A stretch of DNA of 64,000 nucleotides, from the NCBI RefSeq assembly GCF_003020115.1, contig NZ_PYFX01000004.1, positions 186,001-250,000 on the forward strand. Direction: 5' to 3'. Of the stretch, positions 10,740 to 19,847 are shown piece after piece. The notes below the pieces were generated by a model that was given only the letters and a program-made list of their open reading frames with translations, ran no database searches and had not been told where the DNA came from. The DNA comes from Bradyrhizobium sp. MOS002. Lineage in GTDB: Bacteria; Pseudomonadota; Alphaproteobacteria; Rhizobiales; Xanthobacteraceae. Within the stretch, counting starts at the first letter, position 1, and each line of letters starts with the position of its first letter. The position numbers and the translations under genes are program-made.

Positions 10740-13700
10740 TGCCCGACGGTTTGCACCGGCGCCGCGCTGGTGTCGCTGCCGTGATGCGTCAGCGGCTTCA
10801 TGCCGGTGACGGTCCGCAGCAGCACATAGAACACCGGCGTCAGGAATAGGCCGAATACGGTGACGCCGATCATGCCGGAGAACACGGCGACGCCCATGGC
10901 GCGCCGCATCTCCGAGCCGGCGCCGGTGGACAGCACCAGCGGCAAGACGCCCATGATGAACGCCATCGACGTCATCAGGATCGGGCGCAACCGCAGCCGG
11001 CTCGCCTCGATCGCGGCCCAGATCGGCGTGCGGCCTGCGAATTCGAGCTCGCGCGCGAATTCGACGATCAGGATCGCGTTCTTGGCCGAGAGTCCCACCA
11101 GCACGATCAAGCCAATCTGGGTGAAGACGTTGTTGTCGCCCTGGGAGATCCAGACGCCGAACATCGCGGCCAACAGACCCATCGGCACGATCATGAGGAT
11201 CGAGAGCGGCAAGGTCAGGCTTTCATAGAGCGCGGCCAGCACCAGGAACACCAGCAGGATCGCCAGCGGGAACACCCAGAGGCCGGAATTGCCGGCGATG
11301 AACTCTTGATAGGTCAGGTCGGTCCATTCGAAGGCAAAGCCGGGCGGCAATGTCTCCGCCGCGATCCGCGTCGCCACCTCCTGTGCCTGGCCGGAGGAAA
11401 AGCCGGGCGCAGCCGCCGCGTTGATGTCGGAGGACAGGAAGCCGTTGTAGCGGATCGCGCGCTCGGGGCCCGCGCTCTGCCGGATCGTGAGCAACGCCGA
11501 CAGCGGCACCATGTCTCCGGAGGACGAGCGCACCTTCAACTGTCTGATGTCGTCGGCACGCGCGCGGAACGGCGCATCGGCCTGGACATAGACCGAATAG
11601 GTTCGGCCAAATTTGTTGAAGTCGTTGACGTAGTAGGAACCGAGATAGATCTGGAGCGTGTTGAACACCTCGGTCACGGGCACGCCGAGCTGGAGCGCCT
11701 TGGTGCGGTCGATGTCGGCAAAGAGCTGGGGCACGTTGACCTGGAAGCTGGAGAACACGCCGGCGATCTCCGGTGCCTTCTGCATCGCCGCCATGAACGC
11801 ATTCGTCGCCTGGTTCAGCGCCTCATAGCCGAGGCCGGCGCGATCCTCGATCTGCAGCTTGAAGCCGCCGATGGTGCCGAGACCGTTGACCGGCGGCGGC
11901 GGGAACATGGCGATGAAGGCCTCCTGAATCCCCGCGTATTTCTTGTTGAGGTCGGCCGCAATGGCATTCCCGCTCAGTGCGGGGCCCTTGCGCTCCTCGA
12001 ACGGCTTCAGCGTCGAGAATACGATGCCGGCGTTGGAGGAGTTGGTGAAACCCGAGATCGACAGGCCCGGGAATGCAACCGAGCTCTCGACACCGGGCTG
12101 GGTCAGCGCGATGTCGCTCATCTTGCGGATCACGTCTTCGGTGCGGTCCAGCGTTGCCCCATCAGGCAGTCGCGAGAACCCGACCAGATATTGCTTGTCC
12201 TGACCTGGCACGAAGCCGCTCGGGACCTGCTGGAACAGGAAGGCGGTGAGGCCGACCAGGACCACATAGAGGCCCATGACGGCCGCCTTGCCCGAGATCA
12301 CCTTGGTGACGGTGCCGCTGTAATTCTCCGACGAGCGTGTGAACACCTTGTTGAAGCCGCGGAAGAACCAGCCGAGGCTCTTTTCCATGATGATCGTCAG
12401 CCGGTCCTTCGGCTCGTTGTGTCCCTTGAGCAGCAGGGCCGACAGCGCCGGCGACAGCGTCAGCGAGTTGACGGCCGAGATCACGGTCGAGATCGCGATC
12501 GTCAGCGCGAACTGCTTGTAGAACTGCCCGGTGAGGCCGGAGATGAAGGCGAGCGGCACGAACACGGCTATCAGCACCATCGCAATCGCGATGATCGGCC
12601 CCGACACCTCCCGCATCGCCTGATAGGTGGCGTCGCGCGGCGACAGCCCGCCTTCGATGTTACGTTCGACGTTCTCGACCACGACGATGGCGTCGTCGAC
12701 CACGATGCCGATCGCAAGCACCAGGCCGAACAGGCTGAGTGCGTTGATGGAGAAGCCGAAGACGTGCATCACCGCGAAGGTGCCGACGATCGACACCGGC
12801 ACCGCCAGCAGCGGAATGATCGAGGCGCGCCAGGTCTGGAGGAACAGGATCACCACCAGCACCACCAGCGCGATCGCCTCCAGCAGCGTGTGGATTACAG
12901 CCTCGATCGACGAGCGGACGAATTGGGTCGGGTCGTAGACGATCTGGTAGGACACGCCTTCCGGCATGTTCTTCTTGATCTCGGCCATGGTGGCGCGAAC
13001 GTGGTCGGAAATCTCCAGCGCATTGGAGCCCGGCGCCTGGAAAATCGGGATCGCCACCGCCTGCTTGTTGTCGAGCAGCGAGCGCAGGCCGTATTGGGAG
13101 GCGCCGAGCTCGATGCGTGCGACGTCGCGCAGCCGCACCACTTCGCCACGCGTGCCGGTCTTGACCACGATGTCGCCGAACTGCTCCTCGTTCGCAAGCC
13201 GTCCCTCGGCGTTGACGGAGAGTTGCAGGTCGATGCCCTTGACGTTCGGGGAGGAGCCGACCACGCCGGCGGCGGCTTCGACGTTCTGCGCCTGGATCGA
13301 CTTGACGATATCGCTTGCGGTAAGGCCGTGCTCGGCGGCCTTCTGCGGATCGACCCACACCCGCATCGAATAGTCGCCGGCGCCATAGAGTTGGACGTCG
13401 CCGACGCCGTCGATCCGCGCCAGCCGGTCCTTGACGTTGAGGACGGCGTAGTTGCGCAAATACGTCATGTCGTAGCGGCTGTTCGGCGACAGCAGATGAA
13501 CGACCATGGTGAGGTCGGGCGAGGACTTCTTGGTGATGATGCCGAGCTGGCGCACCACGGCGGGCAGGCGCGGCTCGGCCTGCTGCACGCGGTTCTGCAC
13601 CAGCTGCGTCGCCTTGTCAGGATCGGTGCCGAGCCGGAACGTCACCGTCAGCGTCATCGCGCCGTCGGTGGTCGCCTGGCTCGACATGTACAGCATGTTT

Positions 13701-13924
13701 TCGACGCCGTTGATCTGCTCCTCGATCGGCGTTGCCACCGTCTCCGCGATCACCTTCGGATTGGCGCCGGGGTAAGTCGCGCGTACCACCACCGAGGGCG
13801 GAACGACGTCCGGATATTCCGAGATCGGCATCGCGAACAGCGAGATCAGGCCGGCGAGGAAGATCAGGACCGACAGCACGCCGGCGAAAATCGGACGATC
13901 GATGAAGAATTTCGAGAGATTCAT
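10736..13924 (-). CDS. RND multidrug efflux permease (HAE-1, AcrB/MexB type)
   Basis: The 1062-residue product begins MNLSKFFIDRPIFAGVLS, the usual N-terminus of HAE-1 inner membrane pumps, so ATG 13924 is preferred over the frame's earlier in-frame ATG. TM4 carries the proton relay Asp pair (IGIVVDDAIVVVENVERN), and the two large periplasmic loops (after TM1 and TM7) are complete. The length and the DNVFTQIGLIVLVGLSAKNAILIVEFA-type TM10 region fit drug exporters. It follows the periplasmic adaptor gene at 14110-15366; no outer membrane channel gene is present here, so a TolC-like protein encoded elsewhere is needed. The 185-base gap to the adaptor is filled by a REP-like element. Confidence 0.93.
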   Translation of the reverse strand: MNLSKFFIDRPIFAGVLSVLIFLAGLISLFAMPISEYPDVVPPSVVVRATYPGANPKVIAETVATPIEEQINGVENMLYMSSQATTDGAMTLTVTFRLGTDPDKATQLVQNRVQQAEPRLPAVVRQLGIITKKSSPDLTMVVHLLSPNSRYDMTYLRNYAVLNVKDRLARIDGVGDVQLYGAGDYSMRVWVDPQKAAEHGLTASDIVKSIQAQNVEAAAGVVGSSPNVKGIDLQLSVNAEGRLANEEQFGDIVVKTGTRGEVVRLRDVARIELGASQYGLRSLLDNKQAVAIPIFQAPGSNALEISDHVRATMAEIKKNMPEGVSYQIVYDPTQFVRSSIEAVIHTLLEAIALVVLVVILFLQTWRASIIPLLAVPVSIVGTFAVMHVFGFSINALSLFGLVLAIGIVVDDAIVVVENVERNIEGGLSPRDATYQAMREVSGPIIAIAMVLIAVFVPLAFISGLTGQFYKQFALTIAISTVISAVNSLTLSPALSALLLKGHNEPKDRLTIIMEKSLGWFFRGFNKVFTRSSENYSGTVTKVISGKAAVMGLYVVLVGLTAFLFQQVPSGFVPGQDKQYLVGFSRLPDGATLDRTEDVIRKMSDIALTQPGVESSVAFPGLSISGFTNSSNAGIVFSTLKPFEERKGPALSGNAIAADLNKKYAGIQEAFIAMFPPPPVNGLGTIGGFKLQIEDRAGLGYEALNQATNAFMAAMQKAPEIAGVFSSFQVNVPQLFADIDRTKALQLGVPVTEVFNTLQIYLGSYYVNDFNKFGRTYSVYVQADAPFRARADDIRQLKVRSSSGDMVPLSALLTIRQSAGPERAIRYNGFLSSDINAAAAPGFSSGQAQEVATRIAAETLPPGFAFEWTDLTYQEFIAGNSGLWVFPLAILLVFLVLAALYESLTLPLSILMIVPMGLLAAMFGVWISQGDNNVFTQIGLIVLVGLSAKNAILIVEFARELEFAGRTPIWAAIEASRLRLRPILMTSMAFIMGVLPLVLSTGAGSEMRRAMGVAVFSGMIGVTVFGLFLTPVFYVLLRTVTGMKPLTHHGSDTSAAPVQTVGH

Positions 13925-13968
13925 GGCCTTGCCCCTGCGCAATATCCTGCGTGTCTCCGGCAACTCGC

Positions 13969-14103
13969 CCGTCATTCCGGGGCGCACGCCAAGCGCGCGA
14001 ACCCGGAATCCAGAGGTGATGTGATCGGAGTTTCTAAAGCTCGAGGTTCCCAGGTGCGCAATTGCGCACCTTAGTTCGCGCTACGCTCGCCCCGGAATGA
14101 CGG
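13969..14103. repeat. REP-like intergenic inverted repeat, type A
   Basis: CCGTCATTCCGGGGCG at 13969-13984 is the exact reverse complement of CGCCCCGGAATGACGG at 14088-14103. Between them lies a 16-bp perfect palindrome GTGCGCAATTGCGCAC (14053-14068). Elements with these ends recur in Bradyrhizobium and Rhodopseudomonas genomes, which I know from general experience rather than from a search. It sits between the two genes of the efflux operon. Confidence 0.75.
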
Positions 14104-14109
14104 CGAACA

Positions 14110-15366
14110 TCAACGCTGCACGACGTCCTGATTGCTGTGGTTGGATGCCTGCTGCGGCCCGCGCGCGCCCATTGCCGCGATCTCCGTCTTGAGCAGGGCA
14201 CCCGGGCGCACGCGCTGGAGGCCGTTGACGATAATGCGGTCGCCGGTCTTCAGCCCGGCTGTCACGATACGCAACCCGTCCACGGAGCCACCGAGCGTGA
14301 TCGGCCGGTAGACCGCACGGCTGTCGTCGCCGACCGCCATCACGAACTTCTTGTCCTGGTCGGTGCCGATCGCGCGTTCGTCGATCATGACCAGCGACTG
14401 CTGCTTGGGCTGGCCCATGCGCACGCGGGCGAACTGGCCGGGGATGAGACGCCCGTCCTCGTTGTCGAACACCGCGCGGACACGGATGGTGCCACTCTGG
14501 CCGTTGACCTGGTTGTCGATGAGCTGGATGTGGCCCTTCGCCGAGAGGCCGCCGGAGGTCGCCATCGCGACCGGGATCTGGTCAAGATTGCCGCGCTTGC
14601 CGGAGACCTCGGAAATCGAGTTCAACGCGCGCACCACCAGCTCTTCATCCGCGTCGAATGACGCATAGATCGGGTTGACCGAGACCAGCGAGGTCAGCAC
14701 GGGGGAGGCGGTGCCGGCGGCGACGAGATTGCCGACCGTGATTTCGATCTTGCCGACGCGGCCATCCACGGGTGCACGCACCTCGGTGTAATCGAGATTG
14801 AGCTTTGCGGTCTGGAGCGTCGCCTCGGCCGCCTTCACGTTGGCGATGGCCTCGCGGTTGGCATTGTCGCGCTGGTCGTAGTCGCGCCGGGTGACCACGG
14901 CGTTGCCGACGAGCTGCGCGCCGCGCTCGAGCTCACTCTGCGTGAACACGACGCGCGCTTTCGCAGCTTCGAGCTGGGCCGCGGCCTTGTCGACCTCGGC
15001 CGCGTAGGGGGCCGGGTCGATCTTGAACAGGATGTCGCCGGCCTTCACCAGGGCGCCTTCGGTGAAGTTGGTCGCGAGGATCGCACCCGCGACGCGCGGA
15101 CGAAGCTCGACGCGGTTGATGGCTTCCAGCCGGCCGGAGAAGTCGTCCCACAGCACGGTCTGCCGCGGCTCGATCATCGCGACGGTGACTGAGACGGCTT
15201 GTTCAGCCGCAGCGGCCGTTGCCGTCGCCTGGGCTGAACGAAAGTAATGGCCGGTCGCAATCGAGCCAGCTACGGCGAGGGCGCCCACGATGGCCACGCC
15301 GCCGAGAAGGCGGCGGAAACGGCCGGTGCGGCGAGCATTTTGGGCGGTGTTTTGCGAGGGATGCAT
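14110..15366 (-). CDS. RND efflux periplasmic adaptor (MexA/AcrA type)
   Basis: A 418-residue membrane fusion protein. After an N-terminal anchor (about 22-45) come the lipoyl halves (GRLEAINRVELRPRVAGAI and VRAPVDGRVGKIEITVGNLV) either side of an alpha-helical hairpin, then the beta-barrel and membrane-proximal domains (IPGQFARVRMGQP; GLKTGDRIIVNGLQRVRPG). It has no lipoprotein Cys. It is the first gene of the operon whose second gene is the HAE-1 pump; the complex would span inner membrane and periplasm. A TetR-type repressor is transcribed divergently from 15568, with an inverted repeat close to this gene's start. Confidence 0.92.
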   Translation of the reverse strand: MHPSQNTAQNARRTGRFRRLLGGVAIVGALAVAGSIATGHYFRSAQATATAAAAEQAVSVTVAMIEPRQTVLWDDFSGRLEAINRVELRPRVAGAILATNFTEGALVKAGDILFKIDPAPYAAEVDKAAAQLEAAKARVVFTQSELERGAQLVGNAVVTRRDYDQRDNANREAIANVKAAEATLQTAKLNLDYTEVRAPVDGRVGKIEITVGNLVAAGTASPVLTSLVSVNPIYASFDADEELVVRALNSISEVSGKRGNLDQIPVAMATSGGLSAKGHIQLIDNQVNGQSGTIRVRAVFDNEDGRLIPGQFARVRMGQPKQQSLVMIDERAIGTDQDKKFVMAVGDDSRAVYRPITLGGSVDGLRIVTAGLKTGDRIIVNGLQRVRPGALLKTEIAAMGARGPQQASNHSNQDVVQR

Positions 15367-15382
15367 TTGCGCGCTCCAGATA

Positions 15383-15398
15383 TGTAGTGTTCACTACA
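15383..15398. promoter_or_regulatory. TetR-type operator, site 1
   Basis: TGTAGTG-TT-CACTACA is a perfect 7-bp inverted repeat starting 17 bases upstream of the adaptor start codon, in the divergent region between adaptor and tetR. Sizes and position are typical of TetR repressor sites. Confidence 0.65.
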
Positions 15399-15431
15399 GA
15401 TGTGGAGCTGGATACCGCAGCGCAAGATACT

Positions 15432-15447
15432 TATGTAACATTCACTA
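15432..15447. promoter_or_regulatory. TetR-type operator, possible site 2
   Basis: TATGTAACATTCACTA resembles the left part of site 1 (TATGTAGTGTTCACTA at 15381-15396), matching at 13 of 16 positions, with its centre about 51 bp away. It may be a weaker second site for the same repressor. Confidence 0.45.
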
Positions 15448-15567
15448 AGAAAATTGTAGCCCCTTACCGCAAGAGTTAGCAAGCGGAAGAGAAAATAAAG
15501 CGAGAACAAATAGATAGGGTCAGGCGTTACGCTGAGGGACGGCGCCGATTTCGAGGAGAACAGGCAC

Positions 15568-16173
15568 ATGGGCATGGGACGCCCCCGCGAATTCGACGCC
15601 GAAACGGCGCTGGACCAGGCGATGGAAGTGTTTTGGCGCCATGGCTATGAGGGTGCCACAATCGCTCAGTTGACCGAGGCCATGGGCATCAATCCGCCCA
15701 GCCTCTATGCCTGTTTCGGCAACAAGGAAGGGCTGCTGAAGGCCGCGCTCGACCGCTATACCAAACTGCGCAACGTCTGGATGGACGAGGTGGTGGCGGC
15801 ACCCACCGCCCGCGACGTCGCCGAGCGGATGCTGATGGGCATCGCCGACAAGCAGACCGATCCCGCCAACCCGCCCGGTTGCCTGCTCGTGCAGGGCGGC
15901 ATTGCATGCGGCACAGGTTCAGAAAGCGTCCCCTTCGAGCTCGCCGCCCGCCGCAGCCAGAACGAGGACCAGCTTCGCGACCGTTTCATCCGCGCCAAGG
16001 CCGAAGGCGATCTCAAGCCGACCTCGGATCCCGCGGCACTCGCGCGCTACGTCTCGGCCGTCTCGGTCGGCATGGGCGTGATGGCATCTTCGGGCTCCGA
16101 CCGCGAGGCATTGCAGCAGGTCGCGAGCGTGGCGGTGCAGGCAGTCGAGGCGCAGTCGACTGCAAGAACATGA
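15568..16173 (+). CDS. TetR/AcrR-family repressor of the adjacent efflux operon
   Basis: A 201-residue regulator. The N-terminal HTH reads ALDQAMEVFWRHGYEGATIAQL, MGINPPSLYACFGNKEGLL, the TetR pattern with the YxxFxxKEGL close. The C-terminal domain (about 80-195) is the ligand-binding part, with a Cys pair near PPGCLLVQGGIACG as in the AcrR/YxaF group (TetR_C_16 or similar). Start at 15568 has GAGGAGAAC upstream. Gene order and the operators at 15383 and 15432 indicate control of the divergent RND operon and of itself. Confidence 0.9.
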   Translation: MGMGRPREFDAETALDQAMEVFWRHGYEGATIAQLTEAMGINPPSLYACFGNKEGLLKAALDRYTKLRNVWMDEVVAAPTARDVAERMLMGIADKQTDPANPPGCLLVQGGIACGTGSESVPFELAARRSQNEDQLRDRFIRAKAEGDLKPTSDPAALARYVSAVSVGMGVMASSGSDREALQQVASVAVQAVEAQSTART

Positions 16174-16197
16174 CGACCGTTGGCGTCTTCGCCTCTA

Positions 16198-17718
16198 TCA
16201 TCTCACCGATTGCGTGGCAGGCAGCGACGGCGGCGGGACGAAGCCGCCGAACTCGCGTTCAATCAGTCCGGCGAGCCCAATCGTAGTGCGGTCCTCGAGA
16301 TAAGGACCGATGATCTGCACGCCGATCGGCAGGCCCGAAGCTGTGCGCTCGATCGGAACGGCGGTCGCAGGCAGTCCGCAGGTCGAAGCGGGGTCCGCCC
16401 AGATGAAGCACGCATCGGAGTAGTTGTGGAGCTGTCCATCGATGTCGAGTTGCCGCGCGTCGAACGGCTCGGACTGGTCTTGTGGAAAGGCTGGCACGGC
16501 GGCGGCCGGGAAGATCACTGAATCGAAATCGCGGAACAGCTCCTGCCATCGTTGTTGCAGCTGCAGTCGGGTCGCATCGGTCGCCAGCCATTCACGATGG
16601 ACCATCGCCCAGCCGCGCGCGCGCTCGGCCTGCAGGCTGCGGTCGTCGGGCGAGAGTGCCGCGGCAACTCCTTGCGCCTCTGCGAGGGCGGCCGGTGTCA
16701 GGCGTGGACTTCGCGCCGCGTTCAGCAGCTTCATGTAGAGCCGCGCGGATTCGGCGAGGTCGGGCAGCGACGTGCTTGAGCGCGCAACCCGCGCGCCTGA
16801 TCGTTCGAGCCGCTGAGCCAATCGTCCAATGGCTGAGCGCACCGCGTCACCTGTCGGCATCAACGGATGCGTATCGATCACGAGGATCCTGAAATCCCTG
16901 GGCTGGTCGTGGCGCGGGGCCGGCAATGCAAGACGATAGCCGATCCCGTCGCGCGCCTCGTCGGGGCCGGCGATCACGTCGAGCGCGAGCGCGAGATCCG
17001 AGGCAGTACGCGCCATCGGCCCGACGACAGCCAGATCGCCCTGGCCAGGCACGGGCGGCGCCGGCGGCAGGCTGTATCCGCGTAGCGGGACCAGGCCGAG
17101 GCTCGGCTTGTGTCCGAACACACCACAGAAATGCGCGGGCACCCGGATCGAGCCGCCGATATCCGAGCCGATCGAGAGCGGACCGAATCCCGCGGCCAGC
17201 GCCGCGCCCGATCCGCCTGAGGAGCCGCCGGGCGATCGGCCGAGATCCCACGGATTGTTCGTCGTCCCGTAGATCTCATTGTAGCTCTGAAAATCCCGCA
17301 GACCGATCGGGATGTTGGTCTTGCCGATGATGACAGCGCCCGCCGCCTTCAACCGCGAGACGACAAGGGCGTCCTCCGGCGGTTGGAAATCCCTGAAATG
17401 CGGAAAGCCCCATGTCGTCGGCAGGCCGGCGACGTTGAACGGTTCTTTCAACGTCACGGGAATGCCGAGCAATGGCTGCCGCTCGCCGCGGCCAAGCGCG
17501 GCATCGGCGGCGCGTGCGGTGTCTCTTGCGCGATCGAAATCGCGAACGACGACGGCATTGATCCGCCCGTCCAGCGCCTCGATGCGCGCGATCGTATGCT
17601 CGATCAACTCCGACGCAGAAACCTTGCGCGCGTGCAGGGCGCTCAGCAGTGTGCTGATCGAACCGTAGTCCCAGTCAGTGGCATCTGCGGCCAGTCCCGG
17701 TTGCATCACGATCTCCAT
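16198..17718 (-). CDS. Amidase (amidase-signature family)
   Basis: A 506-residue amidase-signature enzyme, hydrolysing a C-N amide bond with a Ser-cisSer-Lys triad. Visible: Lys in GIPVTLKEPFNVAG, the Gly/Ser-rich signature GRSPGGSSGGSGAALAAG with the cis-Ser, and the nucleophile in GSDIGGSIRVPA. ATG 17718 is preferred (GGGGCGAG upstream; the next in-frame start is 12 bases later) since the open frame further upstream has an Arg/Pro-rich non-protein-like translation. Substrate unknown; it is not GatA because no gatB or gatC is near and the C-terminus differs. It is monocistronic, convergent with the TetR gene. Confidence 0.9.
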   Translation of the reverse strand: MEIVMQPGLAADATDWDYGSISTLLSALHARKVSASELIEHTIARIEALDGRINAVVVRDFDRARDTARAADAALGRGERQPLLGIPVTLKEPFNVAGLPTTWGFPHFRDFQPPEDALVVSRLKAAGAVIIGKTNIPIGLRDFQSYNEIYGTTNNPWDLGRSPGGSSGGSGAALAAGFGPLSIGSDIGGSIRVPAHFCGVFGHKPSLGLVPLRGYSLPPAPPVPGQGDLAVVGPMARTASDLALALDVIAGPDEARDGIGYRLALPAPRHDQPRDFRILVIDTHPLMPTGDAVRSAIGRLAQRLERSGARVARSSTSLPDLAESARLYMKLLNAARSPRLTPAALAEAQGVAAALSPDDRSLQAERARGWAMVHREWLATDATRLQLQQRWQELFRDFDSVIFPAAAVPAFPQDQSEPFDARQLDIDGQLHNYSDACFIWADPASTCGLPATAVPIERTASGLPIGVQIIGPYLEDRTTIGLAGLIEREFGGFVPPPSLPATQSVR

Positions 17719-17974
17719 TGTCTCGCCCCGCCGTGTCGATGTCGTTCGGCTGCAAATAGATCCTTGTATCGAACATGCAATTTGATGGATGGAATGAGGA
17801 GGCCGCGCAACGGGAACCAGATCTGCCCGCCGGTCAGGACGCCGAAGGCAGGGCTCGGCCGCCGGATCGCGGGATATACGCACGGCTTGACGCGCTCTAT
17901 GCGGGATCGATGGGCCTGTACGCGCTGGTGCTTGCGTGGCATTTGGGAGCGGTGAAGCCTGGATACTGACGAGC

Positions 17975-18877
17975 ATGTTCGCCCTGACATTCCTTGGGAC
18001 CTCGGCCAGCGTTCCGTCGGCGGAGCGCAACCATCCGGCTCTCCTGGTAGAGGCGGCGGGCAAGCGTATCCTGGTTGATTGCGGCGAGGGTACGCAGCGC
18101 CAGTTGCTGCGCAGCGGTGCGGGGTTTCGGCGGCTTGACCGCATCCTGCTGACGCATGCCCATCTTGATCACGTGCTCGGCGTCCCCGGTCTCTTTTCAA
18201 CATTGGGGTTGCGCCAGCAATCGGACGCGATGACCTTCCATGGAGGGCAGGGTACGCTCGATATCATCATCCGCATGCTTGCCGGCCTGTGGGGCGCGGG
18301 CAGGGCGCCGATCCCTGTGGAGTTCGCGCCGCTGACCGAAGGACGGGTTATCGACGCCGGCGACTTCACCATCGATTGCTTTCCGGTCCGCCACCGTGAC
18401 ACCGACAGCTTTGGTTTTTCCTTCCGGAGCCCCGCACGTCGCCATCTTGAGCGGGAGCGTCTCGCTGAACTCGGTGTTCCCGATGGGCCGCTACGCGGAG
18501 AACTGGCCGCGGGACGACCGGTCGTGATCGCAGGCCGCACGATCGATCCGGAAGACGTGCTGGGACCACCGAGCGGCGGCAGGAATCTCGTCGTAATCGG
18601 CGACACCGAAACCACCGACGGGCTGTCCAGACATGTCGCCGACGTCGATCTGCTGGTAATCGAGGCGACCTTCCTCGATCGCGACGCCGCGACTGCACGA
18701 GACTATGGCCACCTCACCGCACGCGAGGCGGCTTCATTTGCCGCCGCGAACAACGTCGGGCAACTCGTGCTGAATCACATGTCGGGGCGTTATCCGGACG
18801 AGGAGATTCTGGCCGAAGCGACAAGGATCTTTCCAAACACGCGGATCGCCGCCGACTTCGATCACATCGTGATTTAG
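17975..18877 (+). CDS. Ribonuclease Z-like metallo-beta-lactamase fold hydrolase
   Basis: A 300-residue protein starting MFALTFLGTSASVPS, with the RNase Z/ElaC pattern: VDCGEGTQRQL, the zinc motif LTHAHLDHVLGVPGL, a later His in FPVRHRDTDSFGF, Asp in IGDTETT, and the terminal LNHMSGRY. These fit the tRNase Z family, which cleaves the 3' trailer of pre-tRNA; the canonical motif THxHxDH is present as THAHLDH. A role as another MBL-fold phosphodiesterase cannot be excluded. ATG 17975 is chosen over an earlier frame start at 17936 because it opens directly on the first beta strand of the fold. Confidence 0.82.
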   Translation: MFALTFLGTSASVPSAERNHPALLVEAAGKRILVDCGEGTQRQLLRSGAGFRRLDRILLTHAHLDHVLGVPGLFSTLGLRQQSDAMTFHGGQGTLDIIIRMLAGLWGAGRAPIPVEFAPLTEGRVIDAGDFTIDCFPVRHRDTDSFGFSFRSPARRHLERERLAELGVPDGPLRGELAAGRPVVIAGRTIDPEDVLGPPSGGRNLVVIGDTETTDGLSRHVADVDLLVIEATFLDRDAATARDYGHLTAREAASFAAANNVGQLVLNHMSGRYPDEEILAEATRIFPNTRIAADFDHIVI

Positions 18878-18892
18878 CCGCAGCGACCGCTC

Positions 18893-19726
18893 TCAGCTCG
18901 TCAATCCCGACTTGATCGCGAGGTCCTGCACCTCTCGGGTCGCCTGCATCAGCCTCGGCAGCGCCTGGTCGCGGAAGGTCGGCATGTCCATGCGCATCGC
19001 ATCGACAGTGACGCTCAATCCCCCGATCACGAGACCCCGGGCGTCGAAGATCGGCGTTGCCAGCGTACGCAGGCCATAGGCGTTCTCGCCGTCGGAGACG
19101 GCATGGCCCTTCTTCTTCACCTGATCGAGCCGGGCGAGCAGGGCATCGAGATCGGTCAGCGTTCGCTCCGACAGTTTGACGCGAGGGCGCGCTTCCAGTC
19201 GCGCGATCTGCTCGTCCCGCGCCAGATGCGCCAGCATGGCATGGCCGAGCGCGGCGCTGTAGGCGGGAATGCGCGCGCCCGGCCGGCGATCCATCTTGTG
19301 GCGGTCGAGGCCCGCGCCGATGCGCGCGAGATAGATCACGTCGCCGCCGTCGAGGATCCCGAGCGAGGCCGCATCGCCGATATCAGGCACGAGATCGCGC
19401 AGCAGCGGCTCGACGATCGGCCGCAACGATCCGTGCGACAGCACGGTGTAGCCAAGGTCGAGACAGGCCACCCCGAGGCGGAACCGGCGGCTTTGCGGAA
19501 CCGCCTGGACATAGCCGAGCTCGACCAAGGTCTGGATCAGCCGGAACGCCGTCCCGCGATCGAGATCGGCGCGTGCGGCAATCTCACTCAGGGTCAACTC
19601 GAAGGCCTCGCTGGTGAAGCCCTTGAGCACAGCGAAGGCCTTGCCGACGGAAGCGACATAGTTCTTGGGATTCTTCGGGGGCGTTTCCGGTGCGCGCTTC
19701 GTGGCCTTCTTTTCGATCTTGGCCAT
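18893..19726 (-). CDS. IclR-family regulator of the adjacent catabolic operon
   Basis: A 277-residue IclR protein. An N-terminal winged helix (about 28-90: VGKAFAVLKGFTSEAFELTLSEIAARADLDRGTAFRLIQTLVELGYV in separate parts) is followed by the effector domain with AALGHAMLAHLARDEQI and a late VSDGENAYGLRTLATPIFD, GGLSVTVDA. A Lys/Ala-rich tail of 20 residues precedes the HTH. It is divergent from the operon starting at 19848, and an inverted repeat at 19805-19821 lies between them, so local control of that operon is likely. Confidence 0.9.
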   Translation of the reverse strand: MAKIEKKATKRAPETPPKNPKNYVASVGKAFAVLKGFTSEAFELTLSEIAARADLDRGTAFRLIQTLVELGYVQAVPQSRRFRLGVACLDLGYTVLSHGSLRPIVEPLLRDLVPDIGDAASLGILDGGDVIYLARIGAGLDRHKMDRRPGARIPAYSAALGHAMLAHLARDEQIARLEARPRVKLSERTLTDLDALLARLDQVKKKGHAVSDGENAYGLRTLATPIFDARGLVIGGLSVTVDAMRMDMPTFRDQALPRLMQATREVQDLAIKSGLTS

Positions 19727-19804
19727 GCTCTAATGTCTCGCCATGACATGTCGCCCTTGACGTGGCGGCAAGCTGATTTTACGACAGGTCAAGCCAATAA
19801 CAAA

Positions 19805-19821
19805 TGTTCGCATTCCGAACA
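19805..19821. promoter_or_regulatory. Candidate IclR operator
   Basis: TGTTCG-CATTC-CGAACA has perfect 6-bp arms with a 5-base centre and lies in the 121-base gap between iclR and the divergent operon. The GTTCG...CGAAC arms resemble sites known for PcaR/PobR-type IclR proteins. Confidence 0.5.
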
Positions 19822-19847
19822 ATATCGATTTGGCGATCGGAGGAAGT

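Noticed and set aside
14053..14068. Perfect palindrome GTGCGCAATTGCGCAC as an operator or attachment site
   Set aside because: It sits at the centre of a REP-like element with inverted ends, which explains it better.
11306..14074. Very long open frame on the plus strand opposite the first RND pump
   Set aside because: It is antisense to a textbook RND permease and its translation is Arg/His/Gly/Asp-rich without any domain; a GC-codon artefact.
16198..17718. GatA subunit of the Glu-tRNA(Gln) amidotransferase
   Set aside because: The amidase stands alone without gatB or gatC, and the C-terminal region differs from GatA.
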